DNA from: an uncultured Acetobacteraceae bacterium
GTDB taxonomy: Bacteria; Pseudomonadota; Alphaproteobacteria; Acetobacterales; Acetobacteraceae
Direction of reading: 5' to 3'
NCBI GenBank assembly: GCA_903907955.1
Contig: CAIVPZ010000032.1
Span: forward strand, 1 to 64,000
Length of the DNA: 64,000 nt
The translations under genes were made by a program, and so were the position numbers. This document shows, piece by piece, positions 7,887-15,295 of this stretch (position 1 is the stretch's first letter; each line of letters opens with the position of its first letter). Under the pieces are notes generated by a model. The model was not told the origin of the DNA and searched no databases. It saw only the letters and a list, made by a program, of their open reading frames with translations.

Positions 7887-8521
7887 ACGCCATGATGACG
7901 ACGACGCTGAACTACAATCACCATGCGCTTGAGGCCGTCCACATGGGCGGTCAGATGTGGCTAAGGGGGGCACAGATCTGTGCCCCCCTTGGGCTCGCCA
8001 GCGAGTTCGTTTTGCGCCGGATCGTGGATCGCAACATCGACGAGTTCACGCCGGACGAGACGCGGCTTGTGACCCTTCCCACGGCGGGAGGGCCGCAGGA
8101 GGTCCGCGTGTTTTCGCTGCGTGGCGCCCGCCTGCTGGCGCTGCTGGCGCGCACGCCGGAGGCGAAGGCATTCCGGCGCTGGGTGCTCGATCTGCTGGAA
8201 GGCAAATTACGCCGCCAGCCGATGCAAGGATCGCTGGCGCTTCCGGGCACCTATCAGCTTCCGGCCGATACGGTGCGCGCGCTCGATCAGGTGGCATCGC
8301 TGATTGAAGCCGGACACCCGGCGCTGGCAGCGCTGCAAGACCTGCGGATCGGTGCCCGCGCGCTGCCGTCCGATCCGACGCTGGATCACCTCGCCGATCG
8401 GTGGCGCGGCATGCGACAGATGCAGGGCGACGTGAACAGGGGCTTCCGCACGATCGTCAAGGAAGCCCGCCGCTATGGGTATTCGGTCGAGGCGGTAAAG
8501 CTGCGGGCGCGGGCGGCGTAG
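7883..8521 (+). CDS. BRO-N domain phage antirepressor
   Basis: The 212-residue protein has an N-terminal BRO-N-like domain (about residues 8-110): 'GQMWLRGAQICAPLGLAS' is the 'WF.G.dva..LGy' motif, and 'VRVFSLRGARLLALLARTPEAKAFRRWVLDLLEG' is the closing helix typical of phage antirepressors. The C-terminal part is helical and basic (GFRTIVKEARRYGYSVEAVKLRARAA) and may oligomerise or bind its target. Such proteins inactivate the phage repressor or bind DNA. Finding it inside the head operon is unusual. A 28-bp palindrome lies in its 5' coding part, and a c4-like RNA sits upstream. It is translationally coupled to the small gene before it. Confidence 0.8.
   Translation: MNAMMTTTLNYNHHALEAVHMGGQMWLRGAQICAPLGLASEFVLRRIVDRNIDEFTPDETRLVTLPTAGGPQEVRVFSLRGARLLALLARTPEAKAFRRWVLDLLEGKLRRQPMQGSLALPGTYQLPADTVRALDQVASLIEAGHPALAALQDLRIGARALPSDPTLDHLADRWRGMRQMQGDVNRGFRTIVKEARRYGYSVEAVKLRARAA
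7963..7990. repeat. 28-bp perfect palindrome inside the antirepressor gene
   Basis: The left half AAGGGGGGCACAGA (7963-7976) is followed at once by its exact reverse complement (7977-7990). In RNA it forms a 12-bp stem with a GAUC loop, extendable through T7962-G7991 (a wobble pair) and C7961-G7992. It lies about 80 bases into the antirepressor coding region and encodes its conserved LRGAQICAPL segment. It could attenuate translation or transcription, be an RNase III target, or bind a dimeric protein as DNA. Confidence 0.85.
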
Positions 8522-8612
8522 ATGGCCGACAAGGCGCGCCGCGCAAAGATACGCTTCTACAACCATGGAGGGCGGCTTATGATCCCTCGCTGATGGAGGC
8601 AGGGAGGGGCCG

Positions 8613-9023
8613 GTGCGACGCGTATTTGTTCTTGCGGCAACCGTGTGGTTGACGACTTGCGCCGCGACTGGCGTCAGGGTTGATGCCGACAAGGTGTCAG
8701 CGCTCAAGATAGGGCAGACATCTTTCGCTGATGCTGTCGCGGCGCTCGGTCCCCCCACCTCGCAGATGCATTTGGGCAACGGCACGATGATTGTGAGCTA
8801 CAGCTACGTCCAGGTCAGTGCCCGTCCTGAGAGCTTCATTCCCATCATTGGGCCTTTCGTGGGCGGCGCCGACTCGCGGGCCAGTTCGGTGACGCTTCGA
8901 TTTGCGCCTGATGGCAGGCTGGCAGATGTGATCTCAAGTGAGAGCCAGTACGGCACCGGCACGGGTGTTTTCTCGGGAGCGCGGAGCGTAGCGCCCACCA
9001 ATCAGCCCGCCGCGCCGGAGTAG
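8613..9023 (+). CDS. Lipoprotein moron, BamE/SmpA-like
   Basis: The 136-residue protein begins at GTG 8613, preceded by GGAGG (8603-8607). It has a signal sequence with an imperfect lipobox (VWLTTC). The mature part reads 'VSALKIGQTSFADAVAALGPPTSQMHLGNGTMIVSYSY' and then 'VTLRFAPDGRLADVISSESQYGTG', the BamE/SmpA pattern of 'kG.t...v...lG.P' followed by 'F...G.l'. Base composition is visibly less GC-rich than the flanking head genes and a terminator follows, so it is likely a moron expressed in the lysogen, perhaps altering the cell envelope or excluding other phages. That role is inference. Confidence 0.7.
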   Translation: MRRVFVLAATVWLTTCAATGVRVDADKVSALKIGQTSFADAVAALGPPTSQMHLGNGTMIVSYSYVQVSARPESFIPIIGPFVGGADSRASSVTLRFAPDGRLADVISSESQYGTGTGVFSGARSVAPTNQPAAPE

Positions 9024-9156
9024 CGGCGTGAGCCACCTCCGAGGGGCGCTTTAAGACACCAATAAGCCGCGGTAAAGCGGTCGCCAGCGGCGCCTGGGCA
9101 ACATTCCGGGGGATGGGGCGCCCGAACTCCGACCGCCCTGTAGCGCCTTCCCTGAT

Positions 9157-9186
9157 CCCCGCCCGTTATGGCGGGGTTCTTCGTTT
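9157..9186 (+). terminator. Intrinsic terminator after the accessory island
   Basis: A perfect 7-bp stem CCCCGCC/GGCGGGG (9157-9163/9170-9176, loop CGTTAT) is followed by the T-rich run TTCTTCGTTT. It closes the island of c4-like RNA, antirepressor and lipoprotein before the protease gene. The rest of the 9024-9294 gap shows no convincing gene; a promoter for the capsid operon may lie there but was not resolved. Confidence 0.75.
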
Positions 9187-9294
9187 CCGGCTGCGGTGCC
9201 GGTGGCGATTTGGCCCCCTGAACCCAGGGCGCGCACCCGCCCATTCTGGCCCCCAGCCGAACGCGATCGGCAGCACGGGAGCCGGACACCGCAC

Positions 9295-10767
9295 ATGCCA
9301 TTCATGCCGCTGACCAGGGTCGAGGAAGGGGACAGGCTGGTGTTCGCCTATCTCGACGAAACGCCCGACCGCGACGGCGAGAGGTTCGACTATGCCAGTT
9401 CAAAGCCGCATTTCGAGGCGTGGTCGAATGCGCTGAAGGAAGCCACCGGCGGGCGCAACCTCGGCAACATCCGGGCGATGCACACGCGGCGGGCGTCCGG
9501 CGGCCTGGTCGGCATCGAGTTCGACGACGCCGCCAAGCGGATCGCGCTGTGCGGGCGGGTGGTGGACGACGACGACTGGGCGAAGGTGCGGGCCGGCATC
9601 TACACCGGGTTCAGCCCGGGCGGAAAACTCGACCGCTTCATCCAGGCCGGCCAGCGGCGCTACACCGCCAGGCCGACCGAATTGTCGCTGGTGGACCTGC
9701 CGTCCAACCCGAGCGCCACCTTCACCATGATCAAGGGCGCCGGTCTCGCCGAGGAAGTGGCGTTCGTCGGCACGCCGGAGGCCGATGATCCGGTGGCGGT
9801 GGCCGAGGCGCTCGCCGGGGCGGCCAGCCGCGCCGAGTATGCCGGCATGGTGCTGGCGCTGGGCAGCGGCACGCTGGCCAAGATGTGGGGGGCGGACGCC
9901 GAGCTGCCCGGCGCCGAGGCGTTCGGCGGCGACGCGGACATGGCCAAGCGGGCGTTTTCCTCGGTCGAACGCAAGACGCTGGCGCAGGACGGCCGCGCGC
10001 TGCCGGACGGCAGCTTCCCGATCGAAACCCGCGCCGATGTCGGCAACGCCGTGCAGGCGTTCGGCCTGGCGCGCGACCCGGCGGCGGCGAAGGCACACAT
10101 CACCGGCCGGGCGACGGCGCTGGACGCCACCGACCTGCTGCCGGCGGACTGGGACGGCGCGACCCGCGAACAGCCGATGGCCAAGGGGTTCTTCACCGTC
10201 TCCCGGCTGGCGGACCTGCTGGCGCAACTGACCGAGCTGGCGCAGGGCGTCGCCGGCGAGGCGGCGGCGGAAGCGGATGGCTCGCCGCTGCCGGCGGCGC
10301 TGGCCGGCTGGATCGGGCAGGGCGCGGACATCCTGACCGGCCTGGCGTCCGAGGAAAGCGCGGAGGCAGTGGCGCGGCTGCGTGAAGCGGTGGCCGCGCT
10401 GCCGGTGCTGACCGACACGAATACCCCGTCCGACCCCTGGGAGCAGGAAGGCGGCGCCGGCATGGCGAAGATGGCCGGCGCCGCTGTTGCCCGCATGGCG
10501 AAGATGGCCGGCGATATGGCCGGGCTGCGCGAGGACCTCGCGGCGTCGCGCGGCCACGCGGCGGAACTCGGCGCGCGGCTGGCGGCGCTGGGCGCGCAGC
10601 CGGCGCCGGGCGGGGCGCGGCTGCGGGTGGTGGACAAGGTCCGCGACCTCGGCGGCGGCGATACCGCGGATGACGCCGAGGACGCGCGCATCGCCGCGCT
10701 GCCGCCCGGCATCGAAAAGGCGACGGCTCTCCACCGGCAGGCGCTGCGGCGCCAGCAGACCCACTGA
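9295..10767 (+). CDS. Head maturation protease/scaffold (XkdF-like) with DUF6582-type domain
   Basis: The 490-residue protein begins with a prohead serine protease-like domain: 'ETPDRDGERFDYAS', a candidate catalytic His in 'IRAMHTRRASGGLVG' (about residue 62) and Ser in 'YTGFSPGGK' (about 108). A second domain (about 215-285) reads 'LPDGSFPIETRADVGNAVQAFG' and then 'ARDPAAAKAHITGRATALDAT', the DUF6582-like module found in many phage head proteins. The C-terminal third is helical with Met/Lys/Ala repeats (GMAKMAGAAVARMAKMAGDM) and could act as scaffold. It directly precedes the major capsid gene. The ATG at 9295 is chosen over a further upstream start lying in the non-coding gap. Confidence 0.75.
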   Translation: MPFMPLTRVEEGDRLVFAYLDETPDRDGERFDYASSKPHFEAWSNALKEATGGRNLGNIRAMHTRRASGGLVGIEFDDAAKRIALCGRVVDDDDWAKVRAGIYTGFSPGGKLDRFIQAGQRRYTARPTELSLVDLPSNPSATFTMIKGAGLAEEVAFVGTPEADDPVAVAEALAGAASRAEYAGMVLALGSGTLAKMWGADAELPGAEAFGGDADMAKRAFSSVERKTLAQDGRALPDGSFPIETRADVGNAVQAFGLARDPAAAKAHITGRATALDATDLLPADWDGATREQPMAKGFFTVSRLADLLAQLTELAQGVAGEAAAEADGSPLPAALAGWIGQGADILTGLASEESAEAVARLREAVAALPVLTDTNTPSDPWEQEGGAGMAKMAGAAVARMAKMAGDMAGLREDLAASRGHAAELGARLAALGAQPAPGGARLRVVDKVRDLGGGDTADDAEDARIAALPPGIEKATALHRQALRRQQTH

Positions 10768-10780
10768 AGGACCATTGCGC

Positions 10781-12295
10781 ATGACCCTAACCTCGCGCGT
10801 TACCGACGAGTCGATCGCGCTGACCCGGCGCGCCATCGCCGAGCAGTCGGAAATCATGGCCAAGGCGGCCGGGCTGTCGCAGCCGACCGGTGCCGCCAAT
10901 CTCGGCATGCAGAACTACAACCTGGAAGCACCGGCGAAGTCGCTGTTTCCGGTCATCACGCCGCTGCGCAACCGGATCGCCCGGCGGGCGGCCCGTGGCG
11001 GCGTGCAGGCGAACTGGAAGGCGTTCACCGGCATCAACACGGCGAACCTGGATGTCGGCGTGTCGGACGGCAACCGCGGCGGGGTGATGACCACCACCAG
11101 CGCCGATTACTTCGCCGCCTTCCGCCAGATCGGCCTGGAAGACTACGTCACCTGGGCGGCGCAGTTGTCGGCGGAGGACTTCCTCGACCTGCGCAGCCGG
11201 TCGCAGACCAACCTGCTGTGGGCGCTGATGATCGCCGAGGAAAAGCTCGACCTCGGCGGCAACACCGCGCTGGCGCTGACCGGCATCACCCAGCCGACCG
11301 TGGCCGATGTCGGCACCGGCGGCACGCTGGCGTTCAACACCACGTTCTCGGTGATCGTCGCGCCGCTGACCCTGCAGGGCTATTCCAGCGCCTCGGTGGC
11401 CGGCGGCGTGCGCGGCGTGGTGACCCGCACCAACGCCGATGCCTCCAGCGACACCTATGGCGGCGGCACCGGCACGCCTTCGACCAACCGCACGGTGACC
11501 ACGGCCAACGACGCCGTCAGCACGCACAAGCTGACCGCCTCGGTGACGCCGCTGTCCGGCGCGTTCGGCTACGCCTGGTTCTGGGGCGCCGCGGGGGCCG
11601 AGAAGCTCGGGGCCATCACGACGCTGAACAGCGTGGTGATCACCGCCGCCGCCGCCGGCACGCAGACCGCGGCGAGCCTGCTGGCCGCCGACAATTCCAC
11701 CAACAGCCTGGTGTATGACGGCATCCTGACCCAGATCGCCAAGCCCGGATCGGGGGCCTATGTCGCGGCGATGGCGACCGGCACCGCCGGGGTGGGCACG
11801 CCGCTGACCGCCGACAACGTGGGCGGCGTGGTCGAGATCGACACCGCGCTGCAGTATTTCTGGGACCAGTGGCGGCTGTCGCCGACGACGATCTGGGTGT
11901 CGAGCCAGGAACAGACGAACATCACCCACAAGGTGCTGTCGGGTTCGACCACCGGCACGCAGCGGTTCATGATCAACGTGGAACAGGGCGCGGTGAAGGG
12001 CGGCGACCTGGTGACGTCCTACCTGAACAAGTTCGGCATGGACGGGTCGAAGGAACTGCCGATCCGGCTGCATCCGAACCTGCCTCCGGGCACGCTGTTC
12101 TTCGACACCGAGCAGTTGCCCTATCCGCTGGCGAACGTGGACAGCGTGCTGGTGAAGCGGCTGCGGCAGGATTATTTCGCCACCGAGTGGGCGCAGCGCA
12201 GCCGGAAATACGAATACGGCACCTACTTCGACGGCGTGCTGCAATGCTACGCGCCGTTCGCCTTCGGCATGATCACCAATATCGGGAACGGCTGA
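10781..12295 (+). CDS. Major capsid protein with a probable inserted beta domain
   Basis: This 504-residue protein follows the protease/scaffold, the usual place of the coat gene. The N-terminal part (MAKAAGLSQPTGAANLGMQNYNLE) and the late segment 'YFWDQWRLSPTTIWVSSQEQTNI', 'FDTEQLPYP', 'DYFATEWAQRSRKYEYGTYFDG' fit an HK97-type shell protein, although no motif is diagnostic by eye. Residues about 190-320 are Gly/Ser/Thr-rich and beta-like (APLTLQGYSSASVAGGVRGVVTRT), suggesting an immunoglobulin-like surface insertion between two capsid halves. The identification rests on order, size and lack of other candidates. Confidence 0.75.
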   Translation: MTLTSRVTDESIALTRRAIAEQSEIMAKAAGLSQPTGAANLGMQNYNLEAPAKSLFPVITPLRNRIARRAARGGVQANWKAFTGINTANLDVGVSDGNRGGVMTTTSADYFAAFRQIGLEDYVTWAAQLSAEDFLDLRSRSQTNLLWALMIAEEKLDLGGNTALALTGITQPTVADVGTGGTLAFNTTFSVIVAPLTLQGYSSASVAGGVRGVVTRTNADASSDTYGGGTGTPSTNRTVTTANDAVSTHKLTASVTPLSGAFGYAWFWGAAGAEKLGAITTLNSVVITAAAAGTQTAASLLAADNSTNSLVYDGILTQIAKPGSGAYVAAMATGTAGVGTPLTADNVGGVVEIDTALQYFWDQWRLSPTTIWVSSQEQTNITHKVLSGSTTGTQRFMINVEQGAVKGGDLVTSYLNKFGMDGSKELPIRLHPNLPPGTLFFDTEQLPYPLANVDSVLVKRLRQDYFATEWAQRSRKYEYGTYFDGVLQCYAPFAFGMITNIGNG

Positions 12296-12296
12296 G

Positions 12297-12545
12297 ATGG
12301 CGCGCCTGCACGCGAACGGCCTGACGGCGCTGCATGTCGGCAACGCCGTCTACCGGCCCGGCCCGGACGGCCGGCTGGACGTGCCGCCCGAGCATGTCGA
12401 AGTGGCGCTGAGCCACGGCGCGACGCACGCGGCGCCGGAAGCGGCGGCGCCGTCGCCGGCCGACCGGCTGACCGTGCTGGAAGCGCGGGCGGCGGCGCTG
12501 GAAGCAGCGGCGCCGGCCGGCAGGCGGGCGGCAAAGGACGCCTGA
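12297..12545 (+). CDS. Small phage protein after the capsid gene
   Basis: The 82-residue product starts 'MARLHANGLTALHVGNAVYRPGPDGRLDVPPEHVEVALSHG', which looks like a compact beta hairpin module, and ends in an Ala/Arg coiled-coil tail (LTVLEARAAALEAAAPAG). Small proteins of this kind between capsid and connector often decorate or bridge the head. Its stop overlaps the next ATG by one base. Confidence 0.55.
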   Translation: MARLHANGLTALHVGNAVYRPGPDGRLDVPPEHVEVALSHGATHAAPEAAAPSPADRLTVLEARAAALEAAAPAGRRAAKDA

Positions 12546-13105
12546 TGACCGACCTCACCACCCTCGCGAACGTCGCCGGCTGGCTGCGCTACACCCCGAA
12601 CACCGCCGACAGCGCGTTGCTGTCGCGGCTGATCACGGCGGCCAGCGACTTCGTCGAGGCGTGGTGCGGACGGACCTTCCTGAGTGCGCGGTATGACGAA
12701 CTGCGCAGCGGCAACGGCCACCGGATGCTGACGCTGAACAATACGCCGTGCACGGCGGTGGCGTCGGTGACGATCGACGGGGTGGCGATCCCGGCCGCCG
12801 CCGGCCCGACAGCGTCCGGCTACCGCTTCACCGACACCATGGTGATCCTGAACGGGTATTGCTTCGGGCGGGGCATCGCGAATGTCGAACTGGTCTACAC
12901 GGCGGGGTTCGCCAGCGTGCCGCCGGGCGTGGAGCAGGCGGTGATCGACCTGGTGGCGCTGCGCTATCGCGAACTCGACCGCATCGGCATGGCGAGCCAG
13001 TCGGTTGGCGGCGAAACCACGGCCTATGTGATCCGCGACATGCCGCCGCAGGTGGCGACCGCGCTCGCCTCATGGAAGCCGGTGGTGCCGAGGGAGCTGG
13101 TATGA
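12545..13105 (+). CDS. Head-tail connector protein (gp6-like)
   Basis: The 186-residue protein has the layout of HK97 gp6-type connectors: an N-terminal helix 'NVAGWLRYTPNTADSALLSRLITAASDFVEAWCGRTF', a beta middle with 'VTIDGVAIPAAAG', and a closing helix 'PPGVEQAVIDLVALRYRELDRIG'. It should form the ring beneath the portal. It shares one base with the gene before and four with the gene after, as head-completion genes do. Confidence 0.75.
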   Translation: MTDLTTLANVAGWLRYTPNTADSALLSRLITAASDFVEAWCGRTFLSARYDELRSGNGHRMLTLNNTPCTAVASVTIDGVAIPAAAGPTASGYRFTDTMVILNGYCFGRGIANVELVYTAGFASVPPGVEQAVIDLVALRYRELDRIGMASQSVGGETTAYVIRDMPPQVATALASWKPVVPRELV

Positions 13106-13557
13106 GCGGCTTCACCGTCGATCCGGGCGGGCTGGACGGCGTGCTGCTGCACTTGCAGCAACTCGGCGCCGAGGCGCGGACGCGGCTGGCGGCGGCGGTC
13201 GAGGGCGAGGCGATGAAGCTGGTCGCCTATATCAAGACCGACAAGTTGAGCGGCCAGGTGCTCAACCAGCGATCCACCCGGCTGGTCAAATCGATCCATG
13301 CCGAGATGACCGGCGGCGGCGACGACATCATCGCCACCGTCGGCACCAACGTGGAGTATGCCGCCATCCACGAATACGGCGGCGTGATCGTGCCGAAGGT
13401 GGCGAAGTCGCTGCGCTTCGTGATCGGCGGCAAGGAAATCCACGCCAAGAAAGTGACGATGCCGGAACGCAGCTTCCTGCGCTCGGGCCTGTCGGACCGG
13501 GCGCAGGAAATCCGCGCGGCGCTGGCCGCCGCCGTGGCCGGCGTGCCGACGGCATGA
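13102..13557 (+). CDS. Tail completion/neck protein (HK97 gp10 / Mu gpG type)
   Basis: The 151-residue protein carries 'GTNVEYAAIHEYGGVIVPK' (about residues 75-95) and 'MPERSFLRSGLSDRAQEI' near the end, the paired signature of HK97 gp10-like and phage virion morphogenesis proteins. These join heads to tails or complete the tail end. The ATG at 13102 overlaps the connector stop, and reading further upstream only shadows that gene. Which of the two related families fits best cannot be decided by eye. Confidence 0.75.
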   Translation: MSGFTVDPGGLDGVLLHLQQLGAEARTRLAAAVEGEAMKLVAYIKTDKLSGQVLNQRSTRLVKSIHAEMTGGGDDIIATVGTNVEYAAIHEYGGVIVPKVAKSLRFVIGGKEIHAKKVTMPERSFLRSGLSDRAQEIRAALAAAVAGVPTA

Positions 13558-13985
13558 GCACGCGCGAAGCCTGCTACGCGGCGCTGTTCGGGGTGCTTCA
13601 GGGCTTGAAGACCGCCGGCACCGTCGCGCTGGCCGACCGCCGGCTGCGGCTGCTGGCCGAGGTCAACAACGGCGAGTTGCCGGCGCTGTTCCTGCAGGTG
13701 GACCGGCAAACCACGGTGCAGAAAGCCGGCACGCCGCCGCGGCGCACGCTGCATGCGCTGGTCTACCTGTATGCCGCCAACCCCGACCCGGCCTCGCCGG
13801 CGAGCACCCAGTTGAACGGGCTGATCGATGCGGTCGAGGCGGTGCTGCTGCCCGGCTGGCAGCAGGTGCAGACGCTCGGCGGCGTGGTCGCGCATGCGTG
13901 GATCGAGGGCGCGATCGAAGTCTACGAGGCGCCGAAAGGCCAGCGCGCCGCCGCCGTCATCCCTGTCGCCCTGCTGATGCCGTGA
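13554..13985 (+). CDS. Tail terminator-like protein
   Basis: The 143-residue product (MSTREACYAALFGVLQGLKTAG ...) follows the gp10-like gene and precedes the tail tube, where siphophages keep the lambda gpU/tail terminator gene. Length and alternating helix-strand pattern ('LPALFLQVDRQTTVQ', 'RRTLHALVYLYAA', 'GAIEVYEAPKGQRAAAVIPVALLMP') fit. It would cap the tail tube hexamer. The call is from order and size. Confidence 0.65.
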   Translation: MSTREACYAALFGVLQGLKTAGTVALADRRLRLLAEVNNGELPALFLQVDRQTTVQKAGTPPRRTLHALVYLYAANPDPASPASTQLNGLIDAVEAVLLPGWQQVQTLGGVVAHAWIEGAIEVYEAPKGQRAAAVIPVALLMP

Positions 13986-14197
13986 TGGAGAACACCATGG
14001 ACGATCCCGACCTGCCCGCAACGGCCCCGGCGCCGCCGGATGCCGCGGCGCTGCCCGCGGCGATCGACCGCGGCATCGCCGCCTGGGTTGCCGCCAGCGT
14101 GCACAACTCGCCGCTGTCGGCCGACACCGCCGCCTACAACCACCTGGTCACCGTCGCGCTGCCGCGGCTGCGTGACGCCATCCTGAAGGAGGTCTGA
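13985..14197 (+). CDS. Small phage protein before the tail tube
   Basis: The 70-residue product starts at an ATG overlapping the previous stop (TGATG). It has a Pro/Ala-rich N-terminus and a helical C-terminus (LVTVALPRLRDAILKEV). It has no recognised domain. The gene carries at its end the strong AAGGAGGT ribosome site of the tail tube gene. A start at 13997 is also possible. Confidence 0.5.
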   Translation: MENTMDDPDLPATAPAPPDAAALPAAIDRGIAAWVAASVHNSPLSADTAAYNHLVTVALPRLRDAILKEV

Positions 14198-14199
14198 CC

Positions 14200-14934
14200 G
14201 TGCAATTCAGCTTTGGCGCCGGCGCCATTTTCGGTGTGCGCACCGATGTCGCCAACGCGACGCCGATCCAGCTCGGCATTCTGCAGGATATCGGCATCGA
14301 GTTCAGCGGCGACATGAAGGAGCTGTACGGCACCAGCCAGTTCGCGGTGGCGGTGGCGCGCGGCAAGACCAAGATCACCGGCAAGGCGAAGTTCGCCAAG
14401 CTCAACGGCGCGGCGTTCAACAGCCTGTATTTCGGCCAGACGCTGGCCACCGGCCAGACCCTGGCCGCGGCCGGCGAAGCCGGGACGGTGCCGGCCATCA
14501 CGCCGTGGAAGATCACCGTGGCGAACGGCGCCACCTGGGTGGCCGATCTGGGCGTGGTGTATGCGGCAACCGGCATTCCGCTGACGCTGGTGGCGTCCGG
14601 GCCGACGGTTGGCCAGTATTCGGTGGCGGCCGGCGGGCAATATACCTTCGCCACCGCCGACGCCTCGGCGCTGGTGCAGATCAGCTACACCTACACCGTG
14701 ACCACCGGCACGACGATCAGCATCGGCAACCCGCTGATGGGGGCGGTGCCGACCTGGCGCGCCGCGTTCACATCGACGTTCAACGCCAAGTCGATCACGC
14801 TGGTGCTGAATGCCTGCGTCAGCAGCAAGCTGTCGCTGCCGACCAAGCAGGATGACTGGGTGATCAACGAGCTTGATTTCCAGGCGCTGGCCGATGCGTC
14901 GGGCAATGTCGGCCTGCTGTCGCTGGCGGAATAG
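14200..14934 (+). CDS. Major tail tube protein
   Basis: The 244-residue protein starts at GTG 14200, seven bases after AAGGAGGT, the strongest ribosome site in this operon, as expected for an abundant protein. 'IQLGILQDIGIEFSGDMKELYGTSQFAVAVARGKTKITGKAKFAKLNG' is the strand pattern of siphophage tail tube proteins. A second beta segment (about residues 100-170) may be an Ig-like addition. It precedes the chaperone pair and the tape measure, the standard order. Confidence 0.8.
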   Translation: MQFSFGAGAIFGVRTDVANATPIQLGILQDIGIEFSGDMKELYGTSQFAVAVARGKTKITGKAKFAKLNGAAFNSLYFGQTLATGQTLAAAGEAGTVPAITPWKITVANGATWVADLGVVYAATGIPLTLVASGPTVGQYSVAAGGQYTFATADASALVQISYTYTVTTGTTISIGNPLMGAVPTWRAAFTSTFNAKSITLVLNACVSSKLSLPTKQDDWVINELDFQALADASGNVGLLSLAE

Positions 14935-14938
14935 CGCC

Positions 14939-15295
14939 ATGCCCGGGGAATGCGTGACGGTCACCATCGGCGGCGCGGCGGTTGCGCTGCCGCCGCTGAC
15001 CTTCGCCCGGCTGAAGCGGGCGTGGCCGCTGATCGTCCGCGGCCAGCAGCAGCTTGACCGCATCGAGCGCACCGATCTGGCGCTCGAACTGATCTTCGTT
15101 GCCAGCGGCGGGGCGGGCGACCCGGCGATCGGCGCGGCGGCGTTCGCCGAGACGCTGCTGACCACCGAGATCGAGGGCGTGCTCGCCGCCGTGCCGGCGA
15201 TCATGGCGGCGGGCGGGCTGCTGCCGGTGGCCCCGGATGCCGATCCGGGGGAAGCGACGGCGGCCAGCTCACCGCCGGGCGCATCGACGATCTGA
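14939..15295 (+). CDS. Tail assembly chaperone, short form (gpG-like)
   Basis: The 118-residue protein (MPGECVTVTIGGAAVALPPLTFARLKRAW...) lies between tail tube and tape measure, where lambda has gpG. Its helical core should coat the tape measure during tail assembly. The reading frame ends at 15295, but the -1 frame stays open over the last 45 bases and continues as a sensible protein without a start codon. The short form is thus probably accompanied by a frameshifted long form. Confidence 0.75.
   Translation: MPGECVTVTIGGAAVALPPLTFARLKRAWPLIVRGQQQLDRIERTDLALELIFVASGGAGDPAIGAAAFAETLLTTEIEGVLAAVPAIMAAGGLLPVAPDADPGEATAASSPPGASTI
15247..15253 (+). other. Candidate -1 frameshift site (G-GGG-GAA)
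   Basis: Zero-frame codons CCG GGG GAA (15245-15253) create the run GGGGGAA. Slipping back one base lets the GGG tRNA re-pair perfectly and enters the downstream -1 frame at 15250. It lies in the overlap of the two chaperone frames. It is a weaker match than the lambda GGGAAAG site, and no stimulatory pseudoknot was worked out. Confidence 0.5.
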
